From positions 131,501 to 195,500 of the forward strand of contig CM065646.1 in the NCBI GenBank assembly GCA_033220425.1: a stretch of 64,000 bases of DNA, given 5' to 3'. The notes beneath the pieces are model-generated. The model was given only the letters and a program-made list of their open reading frames with translations, ran no database searches and was not told where the DNA came from. The DNA is from Lepraria neglecta. Lineage: Eukaryota > Ascomycota > Lecanoromycetes > Lecanorales > Stereocaulaceae. Position numbers and translations under genes: made by a program. How positions within the stretch are numbered: position 1 is the first letter of the stretch; every line of letters starts with the position of its first letter. This document shows, piece by piece, positions 34,958 to 47,004 of the stretch.

Positions 34958-37900
34958 GTTGGTGTGTCGCGTGCATCAGGATCGTAATGTAGCTATGTGC
35001 AGGGTGGATCTTGCCCTCGACCCGAACAGAGGCTGTCCACGGGGAGGTTCACAGTCGGTCTCCGTCGCGAGGCGTCGTTGTGTCGAAGGAGGAGAGAGGA
35101 AGGAGGACTTTGACTTTGGCTCTCTCTAGACATAGGGTCGGTCTGAAAAATCTGACTGACTTGAATAATGATGGAATTTTATGGATCTATGCAGCGCACG
35201 ATCCAAATGATGCCGTAGAAGCTGAATTGTGATTGTGCGACGTGGTATGCACTGTGATGTAGGATTTTCCTATTGATGTAGAGCAGGAGGTAGACAGCGG
35301 GAAAGGAGATGTACTAATAAGATGGCTGGAAGCCAGGGTGGCGTATTTACAAATACCGCTAATGCACTGGCATACCACTAGCGGGAGCACTCAGGCACAA
35401 CAAAACTCTCGGGATTCTTGAGCCTAAATTCCCAAGCGGAAGCCCGCAGCGAGTGGTTTCTCTTTTACGAGCAGGATGACTGTAAGATGCCCACTACACC
35501 TCCCAGCTGAGAGACAATGTCTCGTCGAAGAAGCTGAATGTTGCTGCCTATATGAAGAAGCGCAATTACTCCTTTAAAAAGCTTCATTTGTTGGTTGGAT
35601 GGCTTGCGAAATTAAAGCTTAAGGCTTGCGATGGCAAGTCAAAGCGCCTGAATCTGTGTGGCCCTACCAAAAGCGTTTGCCTTTCTTCTTCGCCGTTTCA
35701 ACGCAACAGAAATGCGATGAGATGAGTCAAAACAGATGACTGCTTGAACAATAGAAATTGTGAGTCGAATTTATATGCACTGAGATTGGTGTGCGAGAAG
35801 CATCCACCGTCTTCTAGAATAGCAGTCTTGATTACTTGAGCACTATTTTTGTCAGCATTGCGCAGGTCTCGCTCTCTCATTATTTTCGTCCGAAAAGCAT
35901 CGTCGATATCTACTTCATTAATAGCCATGGCTGCATCCTTTGTGCATGTCGGCGTCGGATGTCTGAGAGTGCAAAATTGTCGGATATGTTCACAAACGAC
36001 CCAAAATTGCCGTTTTACTTGCAGCTCTTGTTCATGTAGGGTGCAATCCAGAACGATGTCTGCTGTTGAGACGTCATTGATCACACCTCTGGCCCGGTTT
36101 TCTTCGGTTTCACATTGATTGGTGAAATACCTTGCGTCTTGTATCGGAGCATCCAGAGCTCTGGATAGGTCTTGCGCAGAAGCAACGATTGCAAATATTC
36201 CTGTGGGCCGCCGAAACACTTGGATAGCTATTGGCTCAACTTTCATGAGAGATAATCGATGATGCAACCCTTCGCAGGGAATATTTATTATGCCGCAGGA
36301 GATCAGTAACTGGTGGTTTTGGTGGTGTGCTGATCTCGGAATTTTTACCACACCGTTGCATCTCCGCAAAGGATAGCGTAACGGTCAGCAAAAGCGGCAC
36401 GCCTTACTCTCATGCTGTCGCAAGCACTGCCATCACCGATTATTATTCAATACATACCGCTTCACATGTGATCTCAACGTCTGGACTCACAGCCAACGAT
36501 GAAAACCCATTTACGCCAAGTGACAACAAAGTCCTGAGCCCCACTATCTTTGCGCGCCCTTTTGTAGTGTGAGCGAAGATCTGCAAGGATAGGTGCATTA
36601 GCTCAAACAGGGAAGTTACGTTATTGGCCAAGCTTATTGGTCGTAAAAGTCGGCCGCTCCAGGCCGCATGGCTAGCGCATAAACCTACATAATAGTCGAT
36701 AGAGTTCTGGGGTCCGGTGTATGCGCCAGGAATTCCCCGAACCTGTTCATTGGAAGGCACTGCGGACTATAATGTTGGCATAGTTTTCCTCGTGGCGGTC
36801 AAGGTAGAAAAGAAGCTTCTATCTGGATTCTGGACTCAAGAGTATGCACAAGGCCGACAGTGACATTGAAATGACCTAATTTGGCGCTGTATTGAGCATT
36901 TTGTTGGGTACCCATGCCTTGTAACAATGCTAAAGATCGTAAAACAGTGGGACTCTTCCAATAGAAAAGCAAACGGTGAAGGAGGACTGTCCTTTGATAT
37001 CGACTAGTCTTGATGTTCGTGCAAAGACAATGGTCGATGCTCTTTCGGTTTACGATTGTGCGATCGATATCTGCTAGTCATCCTCGCTTAGATTAGGGCT
37101 TTGCGATTTTGACACACTTGTGTTTCATTCCAATGGAAGATATTGAACGATTTAGCTGCAGAGCGTTCTTATCAGGTCCTTCGGAACAAGGCAATCATTG
37201 CTGTAATATAGCGGCGCCAGTTCTAGTAGGCCAATTGTACAAGAATGCAGACAATACAAATTCATTTCAGGGACATGGGGTTTCACAATGAGTGCGAAGG
37301 ATTCAGGATACCGCCGGAAGGGAAATAGTGAGGCTCGTGCGTCGCAAGAAGGATGAGCATTCGCACCATGTCTTGTTAAGGTCGTACGGAAGGTGCCCGA
37401 GTTGGGAAAGATTAGGACACAAGACGGAGCATGCAGCTACTCAAGATCCTGAAGCGAAGATTGGATGAAGCAAGAAATAATTGGTCATGTAGAGACGAAG
37501 AGCACAAGACGAACCTAGTGAGACTTGTAATTCAACGAGGAGAATCAGAGTGTGTTCAGCTCGTAAAATGTGTAGAGAGTGTAATCTCGACATTAGGAGT
37601 AGGTTGTAGGAGGAGACAAAGCCCTATTAAATATCATCAATACGTAGAAAGAAGCCACAATCCTTCGGGGATATTACACGAGGAAGCTGACCGTAGTCGA
37701 ATTATTGGAGTGGGGAGCTAGAATTTCAGTGATAGGAGTTGGGCGAAGAGCTGGGCATCTGGTTTTTGACAGAAGCTGACTCTGATCATTCGAATGGGAA
37801 CAAGAGCCAAGTTCCTAGCCAAGCCTCAACCGTCGCAGGGCGAAAAAAAGGTTGATCACCACCCAACAACATAATTCCAAAGGAGAGCAGGTGCAACCCA

Positions 37901-38256
37901 GATACGCCAAATCATAGTGAAAATGTCTCTGCGAAATCGCTTCCCTCAAGGGTCATTTTCATTGCTTAAGGCCAACAGTCGTCGTAGGTTACCCATACGA
38001 GCTAATGACCACTATGAGATTCGAACTGGACACCTTTCTCTCACTAAATTGAGTGAAACTTTTGAAGCTGGATCCGGAGATCTTCCTCATTTGCAACCAT
38101 TACAGCTAAAATTTAATTTACTATTTTAATTTATATTCGCGTTGTCAATTTAAGAACTTTCTCGTTTTGCGATGAAATGAATCGGACTCCTTCACAGCAT
38201 TATTTGTAGCTCTAGGCGGTCAGCGCCGTCTCGAAATGGCCCCACTAACCCAAAAT
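34958..38256. other. Gene-poor stretch
   Basis: About 3.3 kb. One open frame on the minus strand (35698-36369, listed below) is the only candidate. Near 38015-38035 a minus-strand GTTCGAATC resembles a Pol III B-box, but the flanks do not pair as a T-arm. The sequence at 38100-38160 is AT-rich. Nothing else seen. Confidence 0.5.
35698..36369 (-). CDS. Weak candidate gene, unrecognised (up to 223 aa)
   Basis: Longest open frame in this gene-poor zone. If real, the start is more likely the Met at 36246 (MKVEPIAIQVFRRPTG), giving 182 residues. It has four to seven cysteines, a charged middle (EVDIDDAFRTKIMRERDLRN) and no domain, signal peptide or membrane segment. The opposite strand is also open for 90 codons, which lowers confidence. 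Confidence 0.3.
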   Translation of the reverse strand: MRRCNGVVKIPRSAHHQNHQLLISCGIINIPCEGLHHRLSLMKVEPIAIQVFRRPTGIFAIVASAQDLSRALDAPIQDARYFTNQCETEENRARGVINDVSTADIVLDCTLHEQELQVKRQFWVVCEHIRQFCTLRHPTPTCTKDAAMAINEVDIDDAFRTKIMRERDLRNADKNSAQVIKTAILEDGGCFSHTNLSAYKFDSQFLLFKQSSVLTHLIAFLLR

Positions 38257-39188
38257 TCACCCTGACAGTACTTTCCCACGCTTTTCCTCCCAAGTCTTGT
38301 CCATCCGCGGTGAAAATCTCTGCAGCATCTGGAGCCCCAGCAACAACACCACACCGAGCATAATTCCCACCATCAATGCCTCCTTCTGCGCTAGCATCCT
38401 CCTCATCCTGGCCTTAGCCAACGCAAGCCATACAGTCTCGCCATGATCTCTCATCGCAGCACGCATGCCAGGACATCCATCAAGACTGCTTGAATTCCAT
38501 TCGGCTTGATACTCCAGCAGGGAATTACTCTCGATTCTTTTATGAGCCCAATGGCCCAGCGTATCGCGATCTAGCAATACCCGCTGCTTCTCGCCCTGGG
38601 ATGCTGGATCCTCGGAATCGGGCGAGGCCATTAGGAGAGGGACTCCGAAACCGCAGGATGTTTGGGCCTACAGCACGTCAATGACGGTCTTTGAGACAAG
38701 ATGTGCAGGGCCAAATTACCTTGTAAACATCCAGCAAGATCACGGCCCTGGCGCCTTCGATCTTCTTCTTTCCCATCCTCCTTAACAGCGGCTCAAATCT
38801 TGGATCATCCCATTCCACCACACTCCCCATACAAAAAAACCTCATAATCCGCGGAGACTTAGCGAAGGAACAAAACATGATAGTGATCCTTCCATTCTCA
38901 TAGACATGACTGATGGTCTCGCTGCCAGAGCCAGTGGCATCCACATAGGCAGCGTGGTTAGGATCGAAGATTGAGAAAGTGGATGAGGGGAGGCCTTTGG
39001 GTGAGATGTTTACATGTTTACCGGCCAATGGCGCTGATGCGGTGAAGAAGACTTGTTGGGCGAGTACCTGGTAACTCAATTAGTTCAATGGTGTTCTGTT
39101 TTGTTTGGTTGGATGGAGAATATGGGACAAGGGCATGGCTGACCCATTCGGCTAGGTCATCTGGGATGGAGTCGTAGAATTTCACCAT
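38257..39188 (-). CDS. Pyridoxamine 5'-phosphate oxidase-like (FMN-binding split barrel) protein, C-terminal membrane anchor (3 exons, 267 aa)
   Basis: Exons 39144-39188, 38720-39067, 38257-38667, all phase 0. It starts MVKFYDSIPDDLAEW, continues LAQQVFFTASAPLAGKHVNI and SPKGLPSSTFSIFDPNHAAY, then a strand pair (ENGRITIMFCSFAKSPRIMR) and ends the barrel with DVYKAQTSCGFGVPLL. This is the fungal family of PNPOx-like split-barrel proteins that bind flavin or heme cofactors; the reaction is unknown. The C-terminal part has one membrane segment (ALMVGIMLGVVLLLGLQML) followed by a basic tail, so the barrel likely sits on the cytosolic face of a membrane. The exon joins restore the family sequence, which supports the model. 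Confidence 0.85.
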
Positions 39189-40361
39189 GGTGTCAATTGA
39201 GTGGGTCTGCGACCAGGATGACGAACAATGAGATATCACTGGAATAGTTTCTGGAAATTCTCCAAGTCATTGCATAACTTTGAAAGGAAAAAAGAGGACG
39301 ATTCCAAATACTCGCTTCGCTTATGAGTCATCTAAACAAGGGACCTCGAACTTTACGTTTACCGTGACTCGAACAGCAACTATTCAATAGTCATTCCGGT
39401 GTATTTCAGACCGACACTCATCACAAGTCTAAATGTTTCATGGCGCTCCGCATTTCTTTTACATGCCTGCCGCCGTGGTGCTCTTCCGGCTAATCCGCTC
39501 AAGAGTGGCACTCGGAACGTCTTTACACCTGCAGCGCCGTCATGCATTATCGGGTGTTTCGATCTGCATATGCACCGGACATCACCTCGACTTCTTTCAC
39601 ACCAAATACCACCGCGGCCTCTTCACCACCTGTCGTATCCTCTTCTTCGCCGCTCTGTGGATCGTTTACGTCTCTGTCTTCAGCGGGGTTGACCACCACT
39701 TCTCATCGGAATAAGCCAAAATTGCTTTTTTGATCCAACACCCGGCGACTAGGTCGCCATTGCTTCTGAGGGGGGAGTCTTCCCCAGGCGCTCCACGTTG
39801 TGGGAAAGTCACCTTCATGAAAGTGGTTTCGAAACCAATTATTCCTTCAGCCGTTGGAGGTCTCCTAAGCATTCCTTCTTCCACTTCACTCTTGCTCATG
39901 ATGACAGGATATACCCAACCTCTCGTGATCGCCTGCTACATGAACCCATGACCAGATTGGCCCTTTAGTAGCCGATCTATAATGGCTCGAACGATCATCC
40001 CTCTGGCCTCATTGAAGTTGCCAAATGCAGAATGAAAAGGCCGAGAGGGCACGTTGAGGATGAAGTTGGAAGTGTCTAAGAAGAAAAAAGAGTGAGGAGG
40101 GGGCGAGGCGGGAGGGCGAAGTCGAGAAACACGAAGGAGTGAATTTATGGAACAACAACGACAACACTACCGAGATTGCTTCCTATGACTATTTAGACCC
40201 CCACCCGAGGTTTTTCAACTTTTAAACCCCAACTCCCTAAACATTTCTTGGACATTCCACCTCATCTACTCAATTCGTACTGCTTCTCCGACAATTCCAT
40301 CCACCCATCAACTTTATCTTCGACACTACATTCTATCTAGAGCTAAGCTCCGAACTGCATC
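39189..40361. other. Intergenic, promoter of the gene at 40362
   Basis: Overlapping open frames on both strands at 39399-39951 (for example 39433-39714 plus with one hydrophobic run; 39666-39899 minus) have no support. The last 150 bp are CT-rich with tttatcttcgacactac before the ATG, a typical fungal leader. Confidence 0.5.
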
Positions 40362-41181
40362 ATGTCACTCTCAACGGAGATTGACAACATGGAGGACGAC
40401 ATGCCAATGAGCATAAAGGAGGTATGTAGCCTCTTACATAACCTCGTCTCTTAATGTTTACTAATACTCTCTTTAGGAGGGCGGAGATGACGAGATCGCA
40501 GGTGGTGAAGAAGAACCCCATACCGATTCCGACATAGACTCCAACAATAACAATAACAACAACACAAATACCACCAACAAGGCGGGACGTGTTATCAAGC
40601 CACCGCGTCCCGTAACTGCCACACTTAAGGTCTTCGATACGGCCCACTACCAGCTCTACAACCCCTATAACCCTAAGCTCAGTTACAAGGACCATGAGAT
40701 CACTGATGCATTCACTGGGTCATTCGGTATATATGACGACTACTTACTCTATATGAATCCTGGACACCCAGAGATCGAAGAAATTCCTTTCCCCGGTATC
40801 CGTCTCGATGATCGGACTGCCGCCAAAGCCTTAGATGGACTGAAACGCAAGTCGCTACACGCACGCTGGCCCACGGAATTCGATACCAATGGCATGATCC
40901 GGGCCACGCGCATCCCTTTAGGCCACGCGGCTAAAAAGTTGGTTGAGGTAGGGGACACTGACGTCGATGGTAATGCTGTTGGAGCTGGTCAAGAAGGATG
41001 GTATTACCTGTGGTGGGGCGGTATTCATTGTCTTATGGGCAAGGAGGGCTATGATGCAGGGCTATATCTCATCCGCCCTAGCCATGAAGATTTCATTTGC
41101 CCGGGTCTCGGGTTCAAGTTAACTCGTAAGGCAATCATCCAGCTCCCATCAGGCGATCCCAATGATCCCACCTTCCAGTAA
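40362..41181 (+). CDS. Hypothetical protein, 2 exons, 254 aa
   Basis: Exons 40362-40421 and 40477-41181; the intron has GTATGT, a CTAAT branch and TTAG. The start MSLSTEIDNMEDDMPMSIKE is acidic, followed by an Asp/Glu-rich and poly-Asn stretch (IDSNNNNNNNNTNTTN). The rest looks folded: KVFDTAHYQLYNPYNPKLSY, FGIYDDYLLYMNPGHPEIEE, ARWPTEFDTNGMIRATRIPL, and GWYYLWWGGIHCLMGKEGYD. No signal peptide, no membrane segment. No family recognised. A 3' hairpin lies about 210 bp beyond the stop. Coding is well supported by the splice model and the aromatic-rich conserved-looking core. Confidence 0.75.
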
Positions 41182-41774
41182 CGAGGGTGATCAGACGCGG
41201 TTGGAAACGGTGGGTGCGGTCAGGCATGGTTAGAGATGGCAAACACGTGCGGCGCGGCTTTGGCAGATGCATACTCTTTTACATAGCTCTCCCAGTCCCA
41301 GTGCGCTTCCTTAGGTAGTTATTTGGCTATCAAACAAAGACCGCCTATTCCAACTCTTTCTCTTCAGTCGCGTGAGACTGCAAAGAAACCTCCCAGGTCT
41401 ACGAGAGAAGGTTTAGCAACCTCTCCTGGGAGGCTTGATTCTTCTAATTCACTTCAAATTTGGGACAAATGCTGCTTCGGTCTTGGGAGGGCATTCGGTG
41501 GTTTAAACCATGGTTTTAATGAGCGTGGGGTGATTAAGCTATGAAATAACAATTGTAAAGACCGTAACGGGTTGTAAGATCAAGACATCCCGAAAGAAAC
41601 AGCGACATTGATAAAAGAAAGCGCCTTGACAATAGTAATCTCCATCATAACATCCAGAGATTTCGAAACCCGCTATCCCCACATGCGATCAGGTCAGAAA
41701 CCAAGACACAAAACTCTCAGCCTCGTCATGACCGCGTCATCGCCCCCAACAACCCCAAACACCACGCAGTCCGT
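41182..41774. other. Intergenic between convergent genes
   Basis: Holds the hairpin at 41389-41433 and the 3' flank of the cysteine-rich secreted protein gene. A plus-strand open frame 41323-41544 crosses the hairpin and has no motif. Confidence 0.5.
41389..41433 (+). repeat. 45-nt hairpin
   Basis: CCTCCCAGG at the left pairs perfectly with CCTGGGAGG at the right; inside, AGAG-aa-GGTT pairs with AACC-TCT around a TAGC loop. Lies downstream of the gene ending at 41181. It may be a 3'UTR structure or the trace of a small inverted repeat. Confidence 0.55.
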
Positions 41775-42120
41775 TTAACATTCTGGGTCATGGCCGGTTT
41801 CATGGCAGGTATCGTTGCCACATTCTTCGCCAATGGTGATCCAATTACTTCTCTTGCAAACAAGCTATTGATCGAGTATCACGATTAGCCGATTCATTCT
41901 CTCTCTTTAGCATATCAAAACGGATGGTGGGACGTACAATTTGCCTGCACCCCTTGGAGCATTTACGTTTACCGTTGACGTCGCAGTTGGATCCGGCTGC
42001 TACGCCAGCGCATTGGGATTTGCGGGCTTCCAGGCCGACTTCGAGGAAGGCGTCGCGCAAGGCGCTGGCTCCGCCTCCGAGGGCCATGAGGCTGAGAGCG
42101 AGGATGGAGACGAAACGCAT
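41775..42120 (-). CDS. Small secreted cysteine-rich protein (2 exons, 90 aa, 8 Cys)
   Basis: Exons 41938-42120 and 41775-41864; the 73-bp intron (GTACGT ... AATAG) is phase 0. Without splicing the frame runs into low-quality sequence; with it, five more codons bring Cys64, then Cys76, Cys81 and Cys90 at the last position before TAA. Signal peptide MRFVSILALSLMALGGGASA (1-20), then a short propeptide-like segment (LRDAFLEVGLEARKS), then cysteines at 37, 46, 54, 58, 64, 76, 81 and 90, enough for four disulfides. The region 42121-42240 has a TATA-like tctatatca and a CAACAACAC leader. This is the profile of a secreted effector or antimicrobial-type peptide; no known family matched. It stands alone in a sparse zone. 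Confidence 0.75.
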
Positions 42121-43988
42121 TTCGGGGTGTGGTTGTGATGTAGGGTTTGAGTGCTTGGAGAGTCTTGTGTTGTTGTTTTTTTCTCATTGCTTAAGTTGAT
42201 AGATAGACTTGAAGATGCTGGAGATTGATATAGAAGAAGAGATTGGACGGGGTTGAGAGGATGCTTTTATGTTTTTCTGGCCACCTACGACCATTGAATG
42301 GGACACGTGTCAAACTTGACCACCAAGCCGCTTGTGATGGAAATGGAGTCCAGATATGTGGTATTGAGACAATTGTGTGCCTGATGCAGAATGAGACAGC
42401 AGTAGCAGCAGCTCAAGCACACTCATCACGATTAGAGCCATGAGACAGTTAGAAGCACACTTAATGGTGGAAACCTCGAGTGATGGTGAGAGGGGGCCGT
42501 GGGTTGAGTGTGATGGAGGGTGAATGCTGGATCCGAGTGCTGAGACGGTTTCAGGCTTGACGCAGAAAGGGACAACATTCCGGAGGCATTTGCAGCTGGA
42601 GACGCAACGCGCTGATCAGAAAATCAATGTGTAGATGGTTTGAGCCACGGAGACTCGCAAGTCTAAGAGTGGTGGCACTGAAACAAAACGCCATTGACGA
42701 GGACAACCAACCAAATTGGCACGGACACAATGGGGGCATATGCAGAGGGTGATGGATCCGTCTGAAAGTGATGGCGAGGCATATAGACACTAGCAAATGT
42801 GGAGCATCAAGCCAAAGTATGTCGATCGGTGTTCAGGTTGACCAGGCCAAGGGGCAATCCATCACGATGGAGGCGACGACAATGACACAGACATGCATGA
42901 TAAGTCCCGCTTGAGGACCACGCTGAGAGCTCTGCTTATAGAACAGGGGCCGTGTTGGATGGCTCAAACCTCATTTGATGCTCATGGGCCAAGAAAACTG
43001 GCTTAGGACTGCTACACGAGCTCGATCAGGAAGGGGAAGGACGAGCGCGGTATTATCCGGCTTAATAGATGCGTTGTTTCCCTGAATGTTTCATTCTAGG
43101 TCCAATAACCTCCGCTTCTTGGTACGAGAAAGGGGCGAAAGCGATGCAAAGGCGATTATGGCTCACTGCAAAACATCAGGATCCACGTCAGCAAAGCTGT
43201 TCATGCCACATTCAGTGCTTTCCCTTGAGTGAGTCTGACACATTGCGAGCTTCAACCCTTTGCATGAACGCTTTCAGTAATACTGAAGTGGGATCAAATC
43301 TCGGGCTCGGAAGCTACTCCGTCAACCTGTATGCTCTGGTATGCCTGGACCTTTGGAGGCTCCCCGTGGTGCCTCGGTCCGGCACGAACCAGTACTAGGG
43401 CGGTGAGTGGTCTGCTGTGTGAGACAAAGCATTTCTGTCACAGAGACGTTGGCTTTACTTTTTCTTGGTTTGAAGTTCTAACCATTGTGTCAGTTTCATG
43501 TACGCGCGGTCTATTGGCTTGGTGAGACAATCTCATTAAATGCCGAGAACAAGGCTATTACCATGCATAGATTTCTCTCGACTGCCGGTGCTTGAATGTA
43601 GCTAGGTACCGCGCGGCCACTTGCTCTTGACTTGGCGTTGCTCATGTATGAGACTGAGCACAAACACAACAGGTAGCCTTTCTTGGCTGTGTCTCGGCTC
43701 GACCGATTCGCACTCTCTCATTCAGAAAATACCGGCCTCCCTGTCAAATCTTGTGTACGTAACAATATAGATAGTCTTCACGGTATTCAGTTGGCTCTTC
43801 GTAATGTGGCTGCCAAAATTCAGTTGTCTGAGGATGAACGTTGTCTTGATTCATCAGTAGCTCTTGTCACACATGCTTATGGTACATTCTTCCACTTCAA
43901 CGCTGTCCGATGGACTTGAACCATACCTAGTTCGCCTATGCTAACGCCTGCAACGCGCCCGCTATGCTTGGGTATCATGAGATGCTGA
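42121..43988. other. Intergenic, no gene seen
   Basis: About 1.9 kb upstream of the cysteine-rich gene. Open frames 42551-42796 (minus), 43069-43398 (plus) and 43683-43919 (plus) lack motifs and splice structure. Confidence 0.5.
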
Positions 43989-45552
43989 CTATAGGAAGTA
44001 TTCGGTACGACGATTGGTTGTCGGTGGAACGTGGCGATCGCGCTCTGAAACGGCCGAGAAGATGGTGAACTTCGGCTCAAGGTCCTCTCCTAGGTTCATG
44101 ATGGAGGCAACGTTGCCGCAGCGGTAGCAATAATTGGGGGCGCTCCAAACCGTGACGACGGACTTGTCTTCGAAATGCCACTGGAATTCAGATTAGCTTG
44201 GTCGAGCGCTGTTTTAGCTAGGCCGAGACAGACCTTATAGCCCTCGTTGACAAGCTGATGCGCACGTGCAATGAGCTGAAAGCCATTGACATGATTGAAC
44301 TCCGTAGCAACTTTGTTGCCAAACAGCCATCCAGCCCCGCGCGGAGACACAGCCCATGTTCCAACATCTTCTGGATCGCTCCATACCAGATCGCAGAAAG
44401 CGCCTTCGTGAGGAATCTCTTGGGCACGAGCGATGACACGGATTTGGTCGAGGGTGCGAATCTCCGGACTCAAGCCACCATGGACGCAGAGGACCTTGCC
44501 GTCGATGACAGCACCGAGCACAAGGAAATCAAACACTTGGCAGCAGGCTTTCCAAACGGATGCATTGCCGTACTTTTGCTGGCATTCTTCGTAGAATCCG
44601 TAGACTTGAGTGATTTGGCGGGACTCGTGATTGCCGCGCACAAGGGTCACGCGATCAGGGTATCTAGAGCAGGAAGTTAGCCAGACTTCAGACGACGAGT
44701 CAACTTCACTGACCTAGCCTTGAGGCAAAGCAACAGAGTCAAGGTCTCCAAGCTGAAGTAACCACGGTCGACGAAGTCACCCAGAAAGATGTAGTTTTGA
44801 TTGCCCGGAATGGTAGAGCTTCCCTCCTTCTCAATGCCCAGACTGGCTCCATGGCTGCTCTCACGCTTCCTTCCACGTTCTTCCTCTTCTTCAGCATCGT
44901 CTTCATCACTGACACCACTTGTATTGGCACTGCCCTCACCCTCCGTGTCTTTCGAGCGGAGTTTCTTCTTGAGTTTGGGGTCGGTGATCTCAGTGGGGGG
45001 TTCGATATCGTCAGAGGTGATGACATTAGTAGGTACGGGCGAAGGCTCAACGCGTACGTCGCTGGGAGCACCTCCTGCTACGCGGAACAATTCGAGGACA
45101 TCGTAGAACTGGCCGTGAAGGTCGCCACAGACGGTGACAGGGGTTGAGACTGGTTGGATGTTCGACTCTAGTAACGATTAGCAACGCCCTGGGAAACCTC
45201 ACCCCAAATACTTCGACGACTTGCCTTCCATGAGAAATTCCTTGCAAATCTCACACAGCTTCTTCATGACCGACTCTGGCAAGTATTGATTGTTGAAGGC
45301 GCATTTGAGCCACTCATCGACGCTAGCATTCTTTGAGAGCTTAGCTGGCCCCGGTTTGGGGAGTTTCTTCTTGCCTTCTGGCATCTTCGCTGGCTTTGGA
45401 TGGAGGTAGAGATCTTGAGCTTGCTTAACAATGTCATCAAGTCCAGGAGGTGGGCCAAAGCCACTGAAACTAATCGCGGAACCCCGTCGGTGTTTTGGAG
45501 CTGGAGCTCCGGCGCTAGTCATCATATGGTTAGTCCCGCGTAGATGAATCAA
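43989..45552 (-). CDS. ppg1: PP2A-subfamily Ser/Thr phosphatase catalytic subunit, Ppg1-like, with acidic insert (4 exons, 467 aa)
   Basis: Exons 45225-45552, 44714-45167, 44234-44663, 43989-44180. Intron 1 has a GC donor (GCAAGT); only that choice keeps phase and yields [20 protein letters not shown]. Catalytic motifs: [64 protein letters not shown], and [16 protein letters not shown]: all metal-binding and catalytic residues of the PPP family are present. The end TEYFL fits the PP2A-type tail that is carboxymethylated. Unlike PP2A, about 75 disordered residues (with [16 protein letters not shown]) sit between the first two metal motifs, and about 95 extra residues precede the core. I assign Ppg1 by resemblance; Sit4/PP6 or PP4 are the alternatives. 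Start Met at 45552 is not certain (a second MM lies ten codons on). Confidence 0.85.
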
Positions 45553-47004
45553 TATGAATTCAGTGGTTTGACAGCTTTCATATGCATGTTTGTCGACTGT
45601 ATCAAGCTCTTGTGTGGCCTGGAATTGAGATTCTCTTGGAAGGTCAAATTTCAGAATTGTGAATTTCTAGCGGCCTCTAGCGTCTGCTCGGACTAAGGCT
45701 TCCACAGCTCCACGAGTCACTATAGCTAGGGGATTGCACCCTTTCCCCAATTATCCCCTGGACACCAAGTTATATCCTTAACTTAATAGCTGATTATAGA
45801 TCCCCTCTGTCCTTTTGGGACCTTTGGGAGTTCTAAAGACAGCCATGCAAGCCTACAAGTCTATCAGCCTCTACAAGGCCACCGCTCGCGCTTACTAGTA
45901 ACATTGCTTGACTATGTACGCACCCGTGCGGCTGACGATTTAAACTTGCTGGTCCATGGCAGAGACGAAATTTCATAGCAACTATCGCTATCCTAAAGGC
46001 CTACTAGTCACGTCCAACTCGGCTCCAAGTCCAGTCAAGTATTTCAATCAAGTATCTTGGGAAGAAACAAACTGGACATCATGGCCACCCTCGCTGTGAT
46101 TATGGCTGACCGCACGACTACTCATCTTGGGCCCTTCGTCGGTCCTGCATGACCAACTCCAATCGAAGGTCTCTTGCACTTGACCTCAGACGGCTCGACG
46201 CATGATTCAATATCGAAGCGTTCACCGTCAGTATTCCCACGCTTGAACAGTCCAGGTGACACCACAATTTCCACTATCTTCCTATAGGACGTCTGGAAAT
46301 TCTCTCCATCGCTGTCCTCATCCCCATGTTTGTCATTCATGGTGCCTCCATCAAAAAAGACCGGGCCATCAGCATATCCAGTGTTTGAAGATCCGTGGGT
46401 GGCGCTTCCGAGATGTCGAACTGACCAACATGCCCTTTGGCAGCGGAGCGTCTGTGAGAGTTTCCCTGCGAGACACGATGCGAGAAGCCGTACACCGTCT
46501 CACACAGCTAGGGCTTATGTAAGGGTTCTGGAATTGAATCAGGCTCTGGGTACGCTTGGGGATTATTGTGGCTGCCTTCTCGCTTCAGCTCAGTAGCCTT
46601 ATCGGTGTTCTCGATCATGAGCCTTCTGCAAGTTTGGTCACACACTATCTTTAGGATTTGCATGGCGCATGCTGACACTTATACTGCTTGCATCGGGAAG
46701 TCCTCTTCCACAATAAATCGGTGTCATGAGAGCTTATCACACCTCCTCATTGGCTCAATGTCAGGGCGGTCGGACGACATCAAGCCGAGCGTTCGCTGCT
46801 TTTACAGTTCTTGCTAGTGCGGCTCACCTAGCCCTGTCCCCATCATAGTCGAAGTCCTAGCCGCTAGCCCTTCGAGCACCATGCTTCGAAGCACGTTATC
46901 ACACATATTTTCCCTCAGCGATTTCCTTGCGGCTTGCGGTGCGCTGACCGCCCTTCAAATCTTTACGCCCTTCATTAGACGAGAGGAAGTACAGTGTCAA
47001 CGAC
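45553..47004. other. Intergenic, no gene seen
   Basis: Divergent region between the phosphatase and the Hsp70-like gene. A minus-strand frame at 46122-46340 (72 codons, FKRGNTDGERFDIES) has a protein-like look but no start context, partner exon or family; plus-strand frames opposite it are equally open. Confidence 0.45.

Noticed and set aside
38015-38035. GTTCGAATC on the minus strand as a tRNA B-box
   Set aside because: The flanking bases do not form a T-stem and no A-box is at the right distance.
46122-46340. Minus-strand 72-codon frame as a second, decayed Hsp70-like copy
   Set aside because: A faint likeness only; no nucleotide-binding signature and no further exon could be found.
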